Below, in pieces: positions 8,796 to 16,211 of a stretch of DNA of 64,000 nucleotides. Position 1 is the first letter of the stretch. Every line of letters begins with the position of its first letter. The notes below the pieces were generated by a model that had not been told where the DNA came from, made no database searches, and saw only the letters and a list, made by a program, of their open reading frames with translations. The DNA comes from Actinophytocola oryzae. Its GTDB lineage: Bacteria > Actinomycetota > Actinomycetes > Mycobacteriales > Pseudonocardiaceae. The DNA lies in assembly GCF_004364325.1 (NCBI RefSeq), contig NZ_SOCP01000013.1:62001-126000 (forward strand). Reading direction: 5' to 3'. The position numbers were made by a program, and so were the translations under genes.

Positions 8796-8945
8796 GTGTC
8801 ACACCTGATGACCCTTGAACCACGAGAGGTCGACCTCGTAGTCCGGGAGCCGGAGGTCGCCTTCGCCAGTGCCGACGGCGACAGGCTGTCCGGGCAGCCG
8901 TGCCCGTGCGACGACGCCTGGACCATCGTCGCGACCTGGTTCTGA
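8796..8945 (+). CDS. Class IV lanthipeptide precursor peptide (LanA)
   Basis: A 49-residue peptide starting with GTG, placed 6 bases after a perfect AAGGAGG; an in-frame ATG at 8808 would give 45 residues. The N-terminal two-thirds is acidic and hydrophobic and free of Cys (PREVDLVVREPEVAFA), as expected of a leader. The C-terminal third carries the modifiable residues: LSGQPCPCDDAW then TIVATWF. The Cys/Thr pattern is C-x-C-x4-T-x3-T, which suits Cys adding to downstream dehydrobutyrines. It lies 73 bases before the LanL gene on the same strand. No homologue is recognised by name; the assignment rests on context and composition. The leader/core boundary is not known. Confidence 0.85.
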   Translation: MSHLMTLEPREVDLVVREPEVAFASADGDRLSGQPCPCDDAWTIVATWF

Positions 8946-8981
8946 GCACCCGATCGCCGAGGTGAGTGATCCGCTGAACGA

Positions 8982-9015
8982 CCGAGCCCCCCGGACCGCG
9001 GTCCGGGGGGCTCGG
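8982..9015 (+). terminator. 34-nt perfect palindrome between lanA and lanL
   Basis: The 17 bases at 8982-8998 are exactly the reverse complement of 8999-9015, so RNA could form a stem of about 15 bp with a tight loop. No T-run follows. The 3' arm contains the G-run at 9005-9010, the only Shine-Dalgarno-like sequence before the LanL GTG at 9019. It may therefore act as an attenuator, an RNA-stabilising 3' end for the precursor message, or a clamp on LanL translation. Confidence 0.8.
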
Positions 9016-9018
9016 GTC

Positions 9019-11508
9019 GTGACAGAGACCGATACCGAGACACGGGTGCGTGACCTGGCACACGCCGCCGGCCACCGCGTCCACCGCGAGGATCCGTGGC
9101 TCGTGGTCCTCCCGCCGGACACGGAGGCGCCCGACCACGGGTGGAAGCTGCACGTCTCGACGCGCGCCGCCACCTTCCCCGCGTTGGTTCAGCGCCTCCT
9201 TCCCGTCCTGCTGGGCGAGGGCTGCGTGTTCAAGCTCGCCCGCTCACCCGCCGTGCTCGCCGAGCTGAACGACGGGATCACCGCACCGGCGGCGGTCGGC
9301 AAGGCGGTCACCGTCTACCCGCGCCCCGACCGGGTACGCGAACTGGGCCTCGCCCTGGTCGAGCTGCTCGCCGGTCACGACGGCCCGAGGGTGGTCAGCG
9401 ACCGGCGGATCGACGGTGCCGCGCCCGTCTACTACCGGTACGGGCCGTTCGCACCGGACTGGCGCACCGACCGGTCGGGCCACACCGACCTGGTCATCCG
9501 CGGGCCGGGCGGGGAGGTGTTCGACGGTGAGGCCGACAGCCGCGGCTACCGGCAGCCGTCGTGGGTGAGCGACCCGTTCCCCGACGCGACGAACCCGCTG
9601 CCGGACGCGGGCCCGCTGCTGGGCGGCCGGTACCTGGTGACCGAGGGCATCCGCGAGTCCGCGCGAGGCAACGTCTACCGAGGCGTGGAAGGCGGGACCG
9701 GTCGACCGGTCGTCATCAAGCAGGCCCGCGCGCTGGTGGCCGAGTCCTCGGGCGAGGTGGACACGCGGATGCGGCTGCGCAACGAACGCCGGGTCCTGCA
9801 CGCGCTCGACGGGGTGCCGGGCGTGCCGCGGTTCCTCGACCACTTCCGGCATGCCGACGACGAGTTCCTCGTGGTCACCGACGAGGGACCCACCAACCTG
9901 GGTGACGACCTGGCGCGCAACGGCCCCTACCGGCCCGACGGCGACGGGACGCGGTCGTTGCGGCTGCTGGCCGAGGACCTCGCCCGCATCGTCGGTGACG
10001 TGCACGACCGCGGTGTGGTGATGCGCGACGTCAAGCCGGGGAACATCATCGTCCGAGCGACGGGCACACCCCGGGTGAGCCTCGTCGACTTCGGGATCGC
10101 GGCCCTCGACGGACTGCACCTGCCGGGCGGCTCCCCGGGATACGCACCCGACCGGCAGACCACCGGCGAACCGCCCCGGCCCGCCGACGACCTGTACGCA
10201 CTGGGCATGACGCTCATCGAGGCCGCCACCGGACTGCGCCCGGTGTCCAGGGTGGACGCCCACCAGGCCAGGACGAAGGCGCTCGAGACGATCCGGTCCC
10301 GGTGGGGTGCCCCGGACGGCGTGCTCGGCACGGTGGTCGACCTGGTGCACGACGACGTCGCGGTCGCCGGGGTTGCCGCGCGGCGCCTGCGGACCGGCGC
10401 CCCCGACCACGTGACCGGGTCCCGGCTGCCGCGACCACCGGTGGTCGACGCCGGGTCGACCACCGCACTGGCCGAGGTCCTGCTGGACCAGCTGATCGAC
10501 AAGGTCGACGCCGCACTGGCCGTGCCCGGCGGGCGACGCCGCCCGAACTCGACGCTCTACGGCGGTCTGGCGGGCATCGGCCTGGAACTGCTGCACCACG
10601 GCCCCGCAACCCACGACCGGGTCGGCAGGCTCCTCGCGCAGGTGACCACGGACGCCGGCACCGTCGAGCTGGGTCCCGGGCTGCTCGCCGGACGCACGGG
10701 CGTCGACATCTTCGTCCGGGAGGCGCGGGAACGGCTCGGCCTGCCCGCCGCCGCCCGAGACCGGCCGGACCCGCCCCCGGCGCCGGACGAGTTCGACCTG
10801 GTGTCCGGCACGGCCGGGATCGGTCTTGGCCACGTCTGGTTCCTCCGGCGTGACGGAGATCCCCGCGACCGCGAGGTGGTCCGCCGGTGCGCCGAGACGC
10901 TCGCCGCGGCGGCGCCGACGAAACCCGGGCTGGCACACGGAACGGCGGGCGTCGTCCTGTTCGGTCTGCTCGCCGAGGACCACGCCGACGTCGACCCGGG
11001 TCCGGCCGACGACCGTCTCACCGCCCTGGTCGACGCGGCGGGACCGCTGATCGCGCGGGCCGCGGCGGGGACCGGTGACACACTGAGGACGGCGTCGTGG
11101 TGCAACGGCCTCGCCGGCGTGGCCCGGGTGCTCGCCGAGGCCGGACGGCGCCGCGACCGCCCCGACTGCACCCGGCTGGCACTGGCCGCGGGGGACGCGC
11201 TCACCGGCTGGATCCCCCGCTCGGCGCACCTGGGCCAGTGTTGCGGGGTCTCCGGGATCGGTGACCTCATGCTCGACCTGTGCGCGGTCCCGGGAGGCGA
11301 GCGCTTCACCGGCCACGCCTACGCCGCCGCCGAACAGATCCTGCTGCGCAGCGCGGGCACCCACGACCGGCCGGAGCCGGTGTCGTTCTCCACCACCGAC
11401 CGGGACGGCGTCTCCTGGGCGGTCGGCCTGACCGGCATCCTCGGCTTCGTGCGCCGCCTCCGCGACCAGGGCGGCCCCCGCCTCCTCCCGGAGGTCGGCC
11501 GGCCCTGA
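9019..11508 (+). CDS. lanL: Class IV lanthionine synthetase (LanL: lyase-kinase-cyclase)
   Basis: An 829-residue three-domain enzyme that would phosphorylate Ser/Thr of the precursor, eliminate phosphate and close thioether rings. The N-terminal ~200 residues are the OspF-like lyase (GWKLHVS, VFKLARS, YYRYG). A Ser/Thr-kinase domain spans about 200-470, with IKQAR for the ATP lysine, MRDVKPGN as catalytic loop near 334 and DFGIA near 357. The LanC-like domain spans about 505-829, with AHGTAG and putative zinc ligands C695 (SWCNG), C741 and C742 (QCCGVSG). Retained zinc ligands make it class IV rather than class III. The usual C-H-G motif reads C-C-G here. No LanT transporter or protease gene is adjacent. 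Confidence 0.93.
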   Translation: MTETDTETRVRDLAHAAGHRVHREDPWLVVLPPDTEAPDHGWKLHVSTRAATFPALVQRLLPVLLGEGCVFKLARSPAVLAELNDGITAPAAVGKAVTVYPRPDRVRELGLALVELLAGHDGPRVVSDRRIDGAAPVYYRYGPFAPDWRTDRSGHTDLVIRGPGGEVFDGEADSRGYRQPSWVSDPFPDATNPLPDAGPLLGGRYLVTEGIRESARGNVYRGVEGGTGRPVVIKQARALVAESSGEVDTRMRLRNERRVLHALDGVPGVPRFLDHFRHADDEFLVVTDEGPTNLGDDLARNGPYRPDGDGTRSLRLLAEDLARIVGDVHDRGVVMRDVKPGNIIVRATGTPRVSLVDFGIAALDGLHLPGGSPGYAPDRQTTGEPPRPADDLYALGMTLIEAATGLRPVSRVDAHQARTKALETIRSRWGAPDGVLGTVVDLVHDDVAVAGVAARRLRTGAPDHVTGSRLPRPPVVDAGSTTALAEVLLDQLIDKVDAALAVPGGRRRPNSTLYGGLAGIGLELLHHGPATHDRVGRLLAQVTTDAGTVELGPGLLAGRTGVDIFVREARERLGLPAAARDRPDPPPAPDEFDLVSGTAGIGLGHVWFLRRDGDPRDREVVRRCAETLAAAAPTKPGLAHGTAGVVLFGLLAEDHADVDPGPADDRLTALVDAAGPLIARAAAGTGDTLRTASWCNGLAGVARVLAEAGRRRDRPDCTRLALAAGDALTGWIPRSAHLGQCCGVSGIGDLMLDLCAVPGGERFTGHAYAAAEQILLRSAGTHDRPEPVSFSTTDRDGVSWAVGLTGILGFVRRLRDQGGPRLLPEVGRP

Positions 11509-11515
11509 CGGGCCC

Positions 11516-12469
11516 TCACGCGAGTGCGCGGAGCACCTCCGGGCCGGCCACCACCTCGCCGACCGGGTGGCCGCCGCCCAGAACGGGGACGTGGGCCAGG
11601 GTGTCGGCCAAGGACACGTCGACGCCCAGTGCGCCGAGGACCGCGAGCGCCAGGACTGTCGTGGCGCGGGGATTCCCGTCGATCACCTTCATCGCCACCG
11701 CCTGGCCCGTCGCGGCGGCGGCCATCAGCACGCCCTCCGCGCCGCCCTTGCACACCGTGCCCGGCACCAGGCGCATGAAGTCGGTGTTCTGGTGGCCCGC
11801 ACCGCCGACGTACTCCGGCTCGGCACGCATCGCGTCCGCCACCGCCCGTTCCGGGGAACCCGCGGGGGCCAGCACCAGCGAACGGGTCGCCCGCGCGAGG
11901 CCGAGCACCGTCGTCGAGAACAGCGGGGCACCGCAGCCGTCCACCGCCACATGCGTTACCGGGCCCGCCGCCTCCTCCAGCCTCGCGCGGATCTCCTTCT
12001 GCACCGGGTGGTCCGGCGACAGGTAGTCCTCCGTCGACCAGCCGTTCACCACGCTGCACGCCAGCATCGCCGCGTGTTTGCCCGAGCAGTTCATCCGTAC
12101 GCGGCTCGGGCCCTCGCCCGCACGGATCAGGCGCAGGCGGGTCTCCTCGTCCTCCGGCCAGTCCGCCACGCACTGCAGGTCCTCCTCGGACAGTCCGGCA
12201 TCCGCCAGGATCGCGCGGGCCACGGCCACGTGCCGGTCCTCGCCCGTGTGGCTGCCGGCCGACAGCGCCGTCGCGGCCGGGGACAACACCAACCCCGCCG
12301 CGCGGCATCCCGCCGCCTGCCACGGTTTCGTCGACGAGCGAGGCAGGATGGGCTCTTCGGGGGTGCCCAGCGACACGGCCACCGAGCCGTCCGACGCCAG
12401 ACCCACCAGCGTGCCGAAGTGCCTGCTCTCCACGAAACCCGACCGCGTCACCACCGCCAGCTCAGCCAT
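11516..12469 (-). CDS. Asparaginase (asparaginase II family, ReAII-like)
   Basis: A 317-residue cytoplasmic enzyme of the PF06089-type asparaginase family, distinct from the classical E. coli enzymes. Recognisable conserved blocks are STKPWQAAG, SHTGEDRHV, NCSGKHAAML and DGCGAPLFSTT. It would hydrolyse asparagine to aspartate and ammonia. It overlaps the end of the upstream permease gene by 8 bases and is the last gene of a four-gene leftward operon with an amino-acid ABC transporter, suggesting uptake and breakdown of an amino-acid amide. Confidence 0.88.
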   Translation of the reverse strand: MAELAVVTRSGFVESRHFGTLVGLASDGSVAVSLGTPEEPILPRSSTKPWQAAGCRAAGLVLSPAATALSAGSHTGEDRHVAVARAILADAGLSEEDLQCVADWPEDEETRLRLIRAGEGPSRVRMNCSGKHAAMLACSVVNGWSTEDYLSPDHPVQKEIRARLEEAAGPVTHVAVDGCGAPLFSTTVLGLARATRSLVLAPAGSPERAVADAMRAEPEYVGGAGHQNTDFMRLVPGTVCKGGAEGVLMAAAATGQAVAMKVIDGNPRATTVLALAVLGALGVDVSLADTLAHVPVLGGGHPVGEVVAGPEVLRALA

Positions 12470-13256
12470 GTTTCCTCTCCGACCGGCGCAACCGGTGCGC
12501 CACGAACGACAGGGAGCTGTTGCACACCAGATAGACGAACGTCACCACCAGGAACGTCGGCACCAGAAGGTGGTTGTAGGCCGACAGCACCTGCGCCCGG
12601 TACAGCAGCTCCGTGAAAGCGACCACATATCCCAGGGACGTGTCCTTGAGCAGGCTCACCAGCTGGCTCACCAGCGACGGCCGCACGTGCCGGACCGCCT
12701 GCGGCAGCACCACGTACCGCATCGACTGCGTCCGGGTCAGCCCCAGCGACAGCGCCGCCTCCGACTGTCCACTCGGGAGGCTCAGGATCCCCGCGCGGAA
12801 GATCTCCGCGAACGCCGCCGAGTTCGCCACCGTCAGCGGCAGCACCAGCTTCCACAGCAGCGGCAGGTTCACCCCGACACCCGGTAGCGCGAACAGCGTC
12901 ACGTAGATCATCAGCAGCACGGGCAGTGTGCGGGCGATCTCGATGTAGCCCGTGGCGATCCAGTGCACCGCCCGAACCCGCGACAGCCTGCCAAACGCCA
13001 GCACGATCCCCAGCGCCGACGACAGCACCGCCACGTACGCCGCCGCCTCCAGCGTGCCCAGCAGCCCCACCAGCAGGTACTTCCAGATCGGCCACTGCGT
13101 GAACGGCGCCCACTTCGCCGCGTCCAGCTGCCCATGCCTCGCGAACTGCCACACGGCCAACGCCAGCACACCCGCCAGCACCAGTCCGCTGACGACCGAC
13201 CAGACCAGGATCCGCCTGCGCGTGCGTGGGCCCGGCGCGTCGTACAGGACGGTCAT
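12462..13256 (-). CDS. Polar amino-acid ABC transporter permease (second subunit)
   Basis: A 264-residue membrane permease of the HisM/GlnP family. It has one N-terminal transmembrane helix plus a five-helix core, and the EAA loop is visible in EAALSLGLTRTQSMRYVVLPQA. The ATG at 13256 overlaps the preceding permease stop by four bases (ATGA). The frame stays open far upstream, but that part is the shadow of the other permease. It forms a heteromeric channel with its neighbour. The operon has no ATPase gene. Confidence 0.9.
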   Translation of the reverse strand: MTVLYDAPGPRTRRRILVWSVVSGLVLAGVLALAVWQFARHGQLDAAKWAPFTQWPIWKYLLVGLLGTLEAAAYVAVLSSALGIVLAFGRLSRVRAVHWIATGYIEIARTLPVLLMIYVTLFALPGVGVNLPLLWKLVLPLTVANSAAFAEIFRAGILSLPSGQSEAALSLGLTRTQSMRYVVLPQAVRHVRPSLVSQLVSLLKDTSLGYVVAFTELLYRAQVLSAYNHLLVPTFLVVTFVYLVCNSSLSFVAHRLRRSERKHG

Positions 13257-13897
13257 CGCACGATCGCCACCCGTCGCTCCAGCCAGCCGGTGCTCAGGCC
13301 GATCAGCAGTGCCAGCACCATGTACGTCAAACCCGCGCCCACGAAGATCGGGATCGGCTGTGCGTGCACGAGGTTCGTCTTGTTCGCCGCCGCCGTCAGC
13401 TCCACGATCCCGACCGCCGCGAACAGCGACGTGTTCATCACCAGCGCGATCATCACGTTGCCCACCGGCTGCACCACCGCGCGCAGCGCCTGCGGCAGGA
13501 TCACCGAGCCCAGCGTCTGCCGGAACGTCAGCCCCAGTGCCCGCGCGGCCTCCGCCTGGCCCAGCGCGACGGTGTTCACGCCGCTGCGCACCGCCTCCGC
13601 CACGTAGGCCGCCTCGTAGATGATCAGCACCACGACCGCCGTGACCGGCAGCGGCATCAGCAGACCCGCGTCCGGCAGCGCGAACACGAACAGCACCAGC
13701 AGCGCGAGCAGCGGCACGTTCAGGAACAGCTGCACATAGGCGAACGCGACCCCGCGCAGCACCGGGATCGGGCTCACCCGCATCGCCGTCACGACCACGC
13801 CGAGTACCAGCGCCCCCACCGCCGACAGGCCCGCCATCCACAGCGTGGTCAGCAGGCCGGTCAGCAGTGGTCCGAGGTCGTCGAGCAGTGCCTGCAT
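13253..13897 (-). CDS. Polar amino-acid ABC transporter permease (first subunit)
   Basis: A 214-residue permease of the same family, with about five transmembrane helices and the EAA loop AEAARALGLTFRQTLGSVILPQA. The start ATG at 13897 shares a base with the TGA of the binding-protein gene (TGATG), giving tight translational coupling. Length and topology match GluC/GlnP-type subunits. Confidence 0.9.
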   Translation of the reverse strand: MQALLDDLGPLLTGLLTTLWMAGLSAVGALVLGVVVTAMRVSPIPVLRGVAFAYVQLFLNVPLLALLVLFVFALPDAGLLMPLPVTAVVVLIIYEAAYVAEAVRSGVNTVALGQAEAARALGLTFRQTLGSVILPQALRAVVQPVGNVMIALVMNTSLFAAVGIVELTAAANKTNLVHAQPIPIFVGAGLTYMVLALLIGLSTGWLERRVAIVR

Positions 13898-14820
13898 CAG
13901 GAACCGGGCACGGACCCGATGGCAGGCGGGGTCGGCGGGTCGGACTCGACGACGGTGCCGAGCGAGCCCTTCCACGCCTGCGCCCACTGGCCGCCGTCCT
14001 GGATCTTCTTCAGCCAGTCGTTGACGAACTCCTTGAAGTCGTCGTCGCCGTGGGCCAGGCCGATGCCGTAGGGCTCCTTGGTGAACGGGTTGCCGACGAC
14101 GGCCAGCTGCGGGTTGGCCTTCGCGTCGCTCGCCAGCAGCGTCAGGTCCTGCACGTACGCGTCGCCCCGGCCCTGCAGCAGCGCCGTGACGGCCTGCGGG
14201 TCGGTGCCGAAGGTCGTGATCTTCGCCGACGGCGCCACCTTCGGCACCTCGGTCACGGCCGGGGTGTTCGCGCCGACGATGACGTTCTTGCCGTCGAGGT
14301 CGTCGACGCCCTTGATGTCCTTGTTGCCCGCCTTGACGGCCACGGCCAGGCCGGACTCGAAGTACGGGCCCGCGAAGGAGACCTGCTGCGCCCGCTCCTC
14401 GGTGATCGTGTACGTGTTGAACACGACGTCGACCGTGCCGTTCGCGAGCAGTGCCTCGCGGGTCTCGGTCGCCGGGGGCACGATGTCGACCTCGGGCTTG
14501 CCGAGGATGTAGACCGCCAGCAGCTTGGCGAGGTCCGCGTCGAAGCCCGTGACCTCGTCGGGATTGCTGGGGTTCTGCTGGGACAGCAGCGGCGCGTCGA
14601 GCGCCTCGGCGACGACCAGCTTGCCGCGTTTCTTGATCTTCTCCATGGTCGAGCCGGGAAGGATCGCCGACGCGGCGGCCACCGGCGCGTCCCTGAACAG
14701 GTCCGGGCTGCTCGTCGCGCCGCCGCCCGCGGGCGGCACGGCCGAGTCACCCCCGCTCGAGCAGCCGGCGAGCACCACGGCGAGGGCACCGACGCCGGCC
14801 AACAACACACGACGCTTCAT
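13897..14820 (-). CDS. Amino-acid ABC transporter substrate-binding lipoprotein (glutamate/glutamine type)
   Basis: A 307-residue lipoprotein. MKRRVLLAGVGALAVVLAGC gives a clear signal peptide with lipobox LAGC, followed by a Gly/Ser/Pro-rich linker. The SBP family 3 domain starts near residue 45 (KIKKRGKLVVAEALDAPLLS). FDADLAKLLAVYILG and NTYTITEERAQQVSFAGPY are typical of glutamate/glutamine/aspartate-binding proteins. The start at 14820 has a GGAGG eight bases upstream. It is the first gene of the operon and faces a ROK regulator across an operator-like array. Confidence 0.9.
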   Translation of the reverse strand: MKRRVLLAGVGALAVVLAGCSSGGDSAVPPAGGGATSSPDLFRDAPVAAASAILPGSTMEKIKKRGKLVVAEALDAPLLSQQNPSNPDEVTGFDADLAKLLAVYILGKPEVDIVPPATETREALLANGTVDVVFNTYTITEERAQQVSFAGPYFESGLAVAVKAGNKDIKGVDDLDGKNVIVGANTPAVTEVPKVAPSAKITTFGTDPQAVTALLQGRGDAYVQDLTLLASDAKANPQLAVVGNPFTKEPYGIGLAHGDDDFKEFVNDWLKKIQDGGQWAQAWKGSLGTVVESDPPTPPAIGSVPGS

Positions 14821-14821
14821 C

Positions 14822-14893
14822 CGATTTTCCTCCACCTTGCTTCGAATATCGGAACCATAGGTACGAAAATCGTAGTAAGTCAAGCCGAAATCG
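14822..14893. promoter_or_regulatory. Four operator-like CGAAnATCG boxes at ~21-bp intervals
   Basis: CGATTTTCC (14822-14830, inverted and one mismatch), CGAATATCG (14843-14851), CGAAAATCG (14864-14872, inside the perfect palindrome TACGAAAATCGTA) and CGAAATCG (14886-14893) have centres about 21 bp apart, i.e. two helical turns. They lie in the A+T-rich gap between the divergent ROK regulator and the transporter operon. The simplest reading is cooperative binding of the ROK regulator. Confidence 0.6.
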
Positions 14894-14909
14894 CACTAAG
14901 GTGTGCTTC

Positions 14910-16067
14910 GTGTCCACGCCCAGTCGCGGCGTCGCCCCGGACTCCCCCGGCGCCGTCCTGCAGCTCATCCGATCGGGTGAGGTGTCCTCCCGTGCCCGGC
15001 TCGCCAAGCACCTCGGCGTGTCGGCGTCGACCGCCGGTCTGCGCGTCCAGGCGCTGATCGACCACGGCTACGTGCGGGAGACGGCCGACGGACAGCCGCA
15101 GGGCGGCCGCCGCCCCCGGCGCCTGGCGCTGCGCCAGGACTTCGGCGAGGTCGTCGCCGTCGACCTCGGCAGCCACCACGCGACCGTGGCGCGGTTCGAC
15201 ATGTCCGGCACGCTGGTCACGCACCTGACGAAGGACGTGCGGATCGCGGAGGGTCCCGACGAGGTGCTCGGCTGGGTGCACGCCATGCTCGCGGACTCGC
15301 CCGCACGGCTGCGCGGCGTGACGATCGGGGTGCCGGGGCCGGTGGACGCGCGGACCGGCCGCGTGGTGTCCCCGTCGCGGATGCCCGGCTGGAACCGGGT
15401 GCGGGTCGCCTCCGAGATGACCAGGTACGGGCCGCCCGCGACCGTGCTCGTCGACAACGACGCCAACCTGATGGCGCTCGGCGAGCACAGCGCCGAGCCC
15501 GTCGACCACATGGTGTTCGTCAAGGCGGGTGCCGGCATCGGATGCGGTGTGATCGCCTCCGGCCGACTGCACCGCGGCTCGGCGGGTGCGGCGGGCGACA
15601 TCAGCCACCTGCCGGTGCCGGGCCGCGAGGACGTCGAGTGCTCGTGTGGCCGCAACGGCTGTCTGGAGGCGGTCGCGAGCGGTGCCGCGCTCGTGCGTGA
15701 CCTCAACGCGGCGGGCGTCACGGTCGGCAGCCCCGCCGAGGTGGTCGCGCTGGCCGGCGACGCGGAGCCGACCGCGACCCGGCTGCTGCGGGAGGCGGGC
15801 CGTGCGACGGGTGAGCTGCTGGCGACGGTGGTCAACTTCTTCAACCCGGACGCGCTCGTGATCGGCGGTCAGCTCGGCCGTGCGGAGCCGTTCGTGGCGA
15901 GCGTGCGCGCCGCCGTCTTCGAGCGCTGCCTGCCCATGGCCACCGAACGACTGCAGGTCCGGGCCAGCCGGACCGGCTACCTCGCCGGGGTCACCGGCGG
16001 CGCCCGGCTCGTCATCGAGCACCTGCTCGACCCGGAGCGCGTCAACGAGGCGATCGAGAAGAGTTGA
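14910..16067 (+). CDS. ROK-family transcriptional regulator
   Basis: About 385 residues. The N-terminal winged helix-turn-helix (VLQLIRSGEVSSRARLAKHL, then a VSASTAGLRVQALIDHG recognition region) covers about 1-75. The ROK sugar-kinase-like domain follows, with the phosphate-1 motif VAVDLGSHH, the VDNDANLMALGE segment and the zinc/ROK signature ECSCGRNGCLEAVASG. The start could be GTG at 14901 or 14910; AAGG at 14898-14901 suits 14910. ROK repressors usually sense sugars or sugar phosphates, yet the divergent target is an amino-acid transporter, so the ligand is uncertain. Confidence 0.9.
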   Translation: MSTPSRGVAPDSPGAVLQLIRSGEVSSRARLAKHLGVSASTAGLRVQALIDHGYVRETADGQPQGGRRPRRLALRQDFGEVVAVDLGSHHATVARFDMSGTLVTHLTKDVRIAEGPDEVLGWVHAMLADSPARLRGVTIGVPGPVDARTGRVVSPSRMPGWNRVRVASEMTRYGPPATVLVDNDANLMALGEHSAEPVDHMVFVKAGAGIGCGVIASGRLHRGSAGAAGDISHLPVPGREDVECSCGRNGCLEAVASGAALVRDLNAAGVTVGSPAEVVALAGDAEPTATRLLREAGRATGELLATVVNFFNPDALVIGGQLGRAEPFVASVRAAVFERCLPMATERLQVRASRTGYLAGVTGGARLVIEHLLDPERVNEAIEKS

Positions 16068-16068
16068 C

Positions 16069-16088
16069 CTTGTGGCGCACGCCACAAG
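16069..16088 (+). terminator. Short hairpin after the ROK gene
   Basis: The arms CTTGTGGC and GCCACAAG are perfectly complementary around a 4-base loop and begin one base after the ROK stop codon. No T-run follows, so this is a weak or Rho-assisted terminator at best. Confidence 0.5.
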
Positions 16089-16141
16089 TAGTGGGGGCAT
16101 CACCGGTAACGCGTCGGCGGGTGGCGGCGATGACACAGGTG

Positions 16142-16186
16142 ACCCCGCGGTGCTGGCGGACCCCCGACCTGGCAGCACCGCGGGGT
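16142..16186 (+). promoter_or_regulatory. Long hairpin in the leader of the ABC-F gene (possible attenuator)
   Basis: ACCCCGCGGTGCTG (16142-16155) pairs perfectly with CAGCACCGCGGGGT (16173-16186) around a 17-base loop. The hairpin ends 25 bases before the ABC-F GTG. A short upstream frame begins with ATG at 16130 (MTQVTPRCW) and reads through the hairpin, overlapping the ABC-F start out of frame. Leaders of resistance ABC-F genes often work by translation-controlled attenuation, so a similar role is plausible here. Confidence 0.5.
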
Positions 16187-16211
16187 TTCGTCATGTCTAC
16201 CCTTTCCGACG

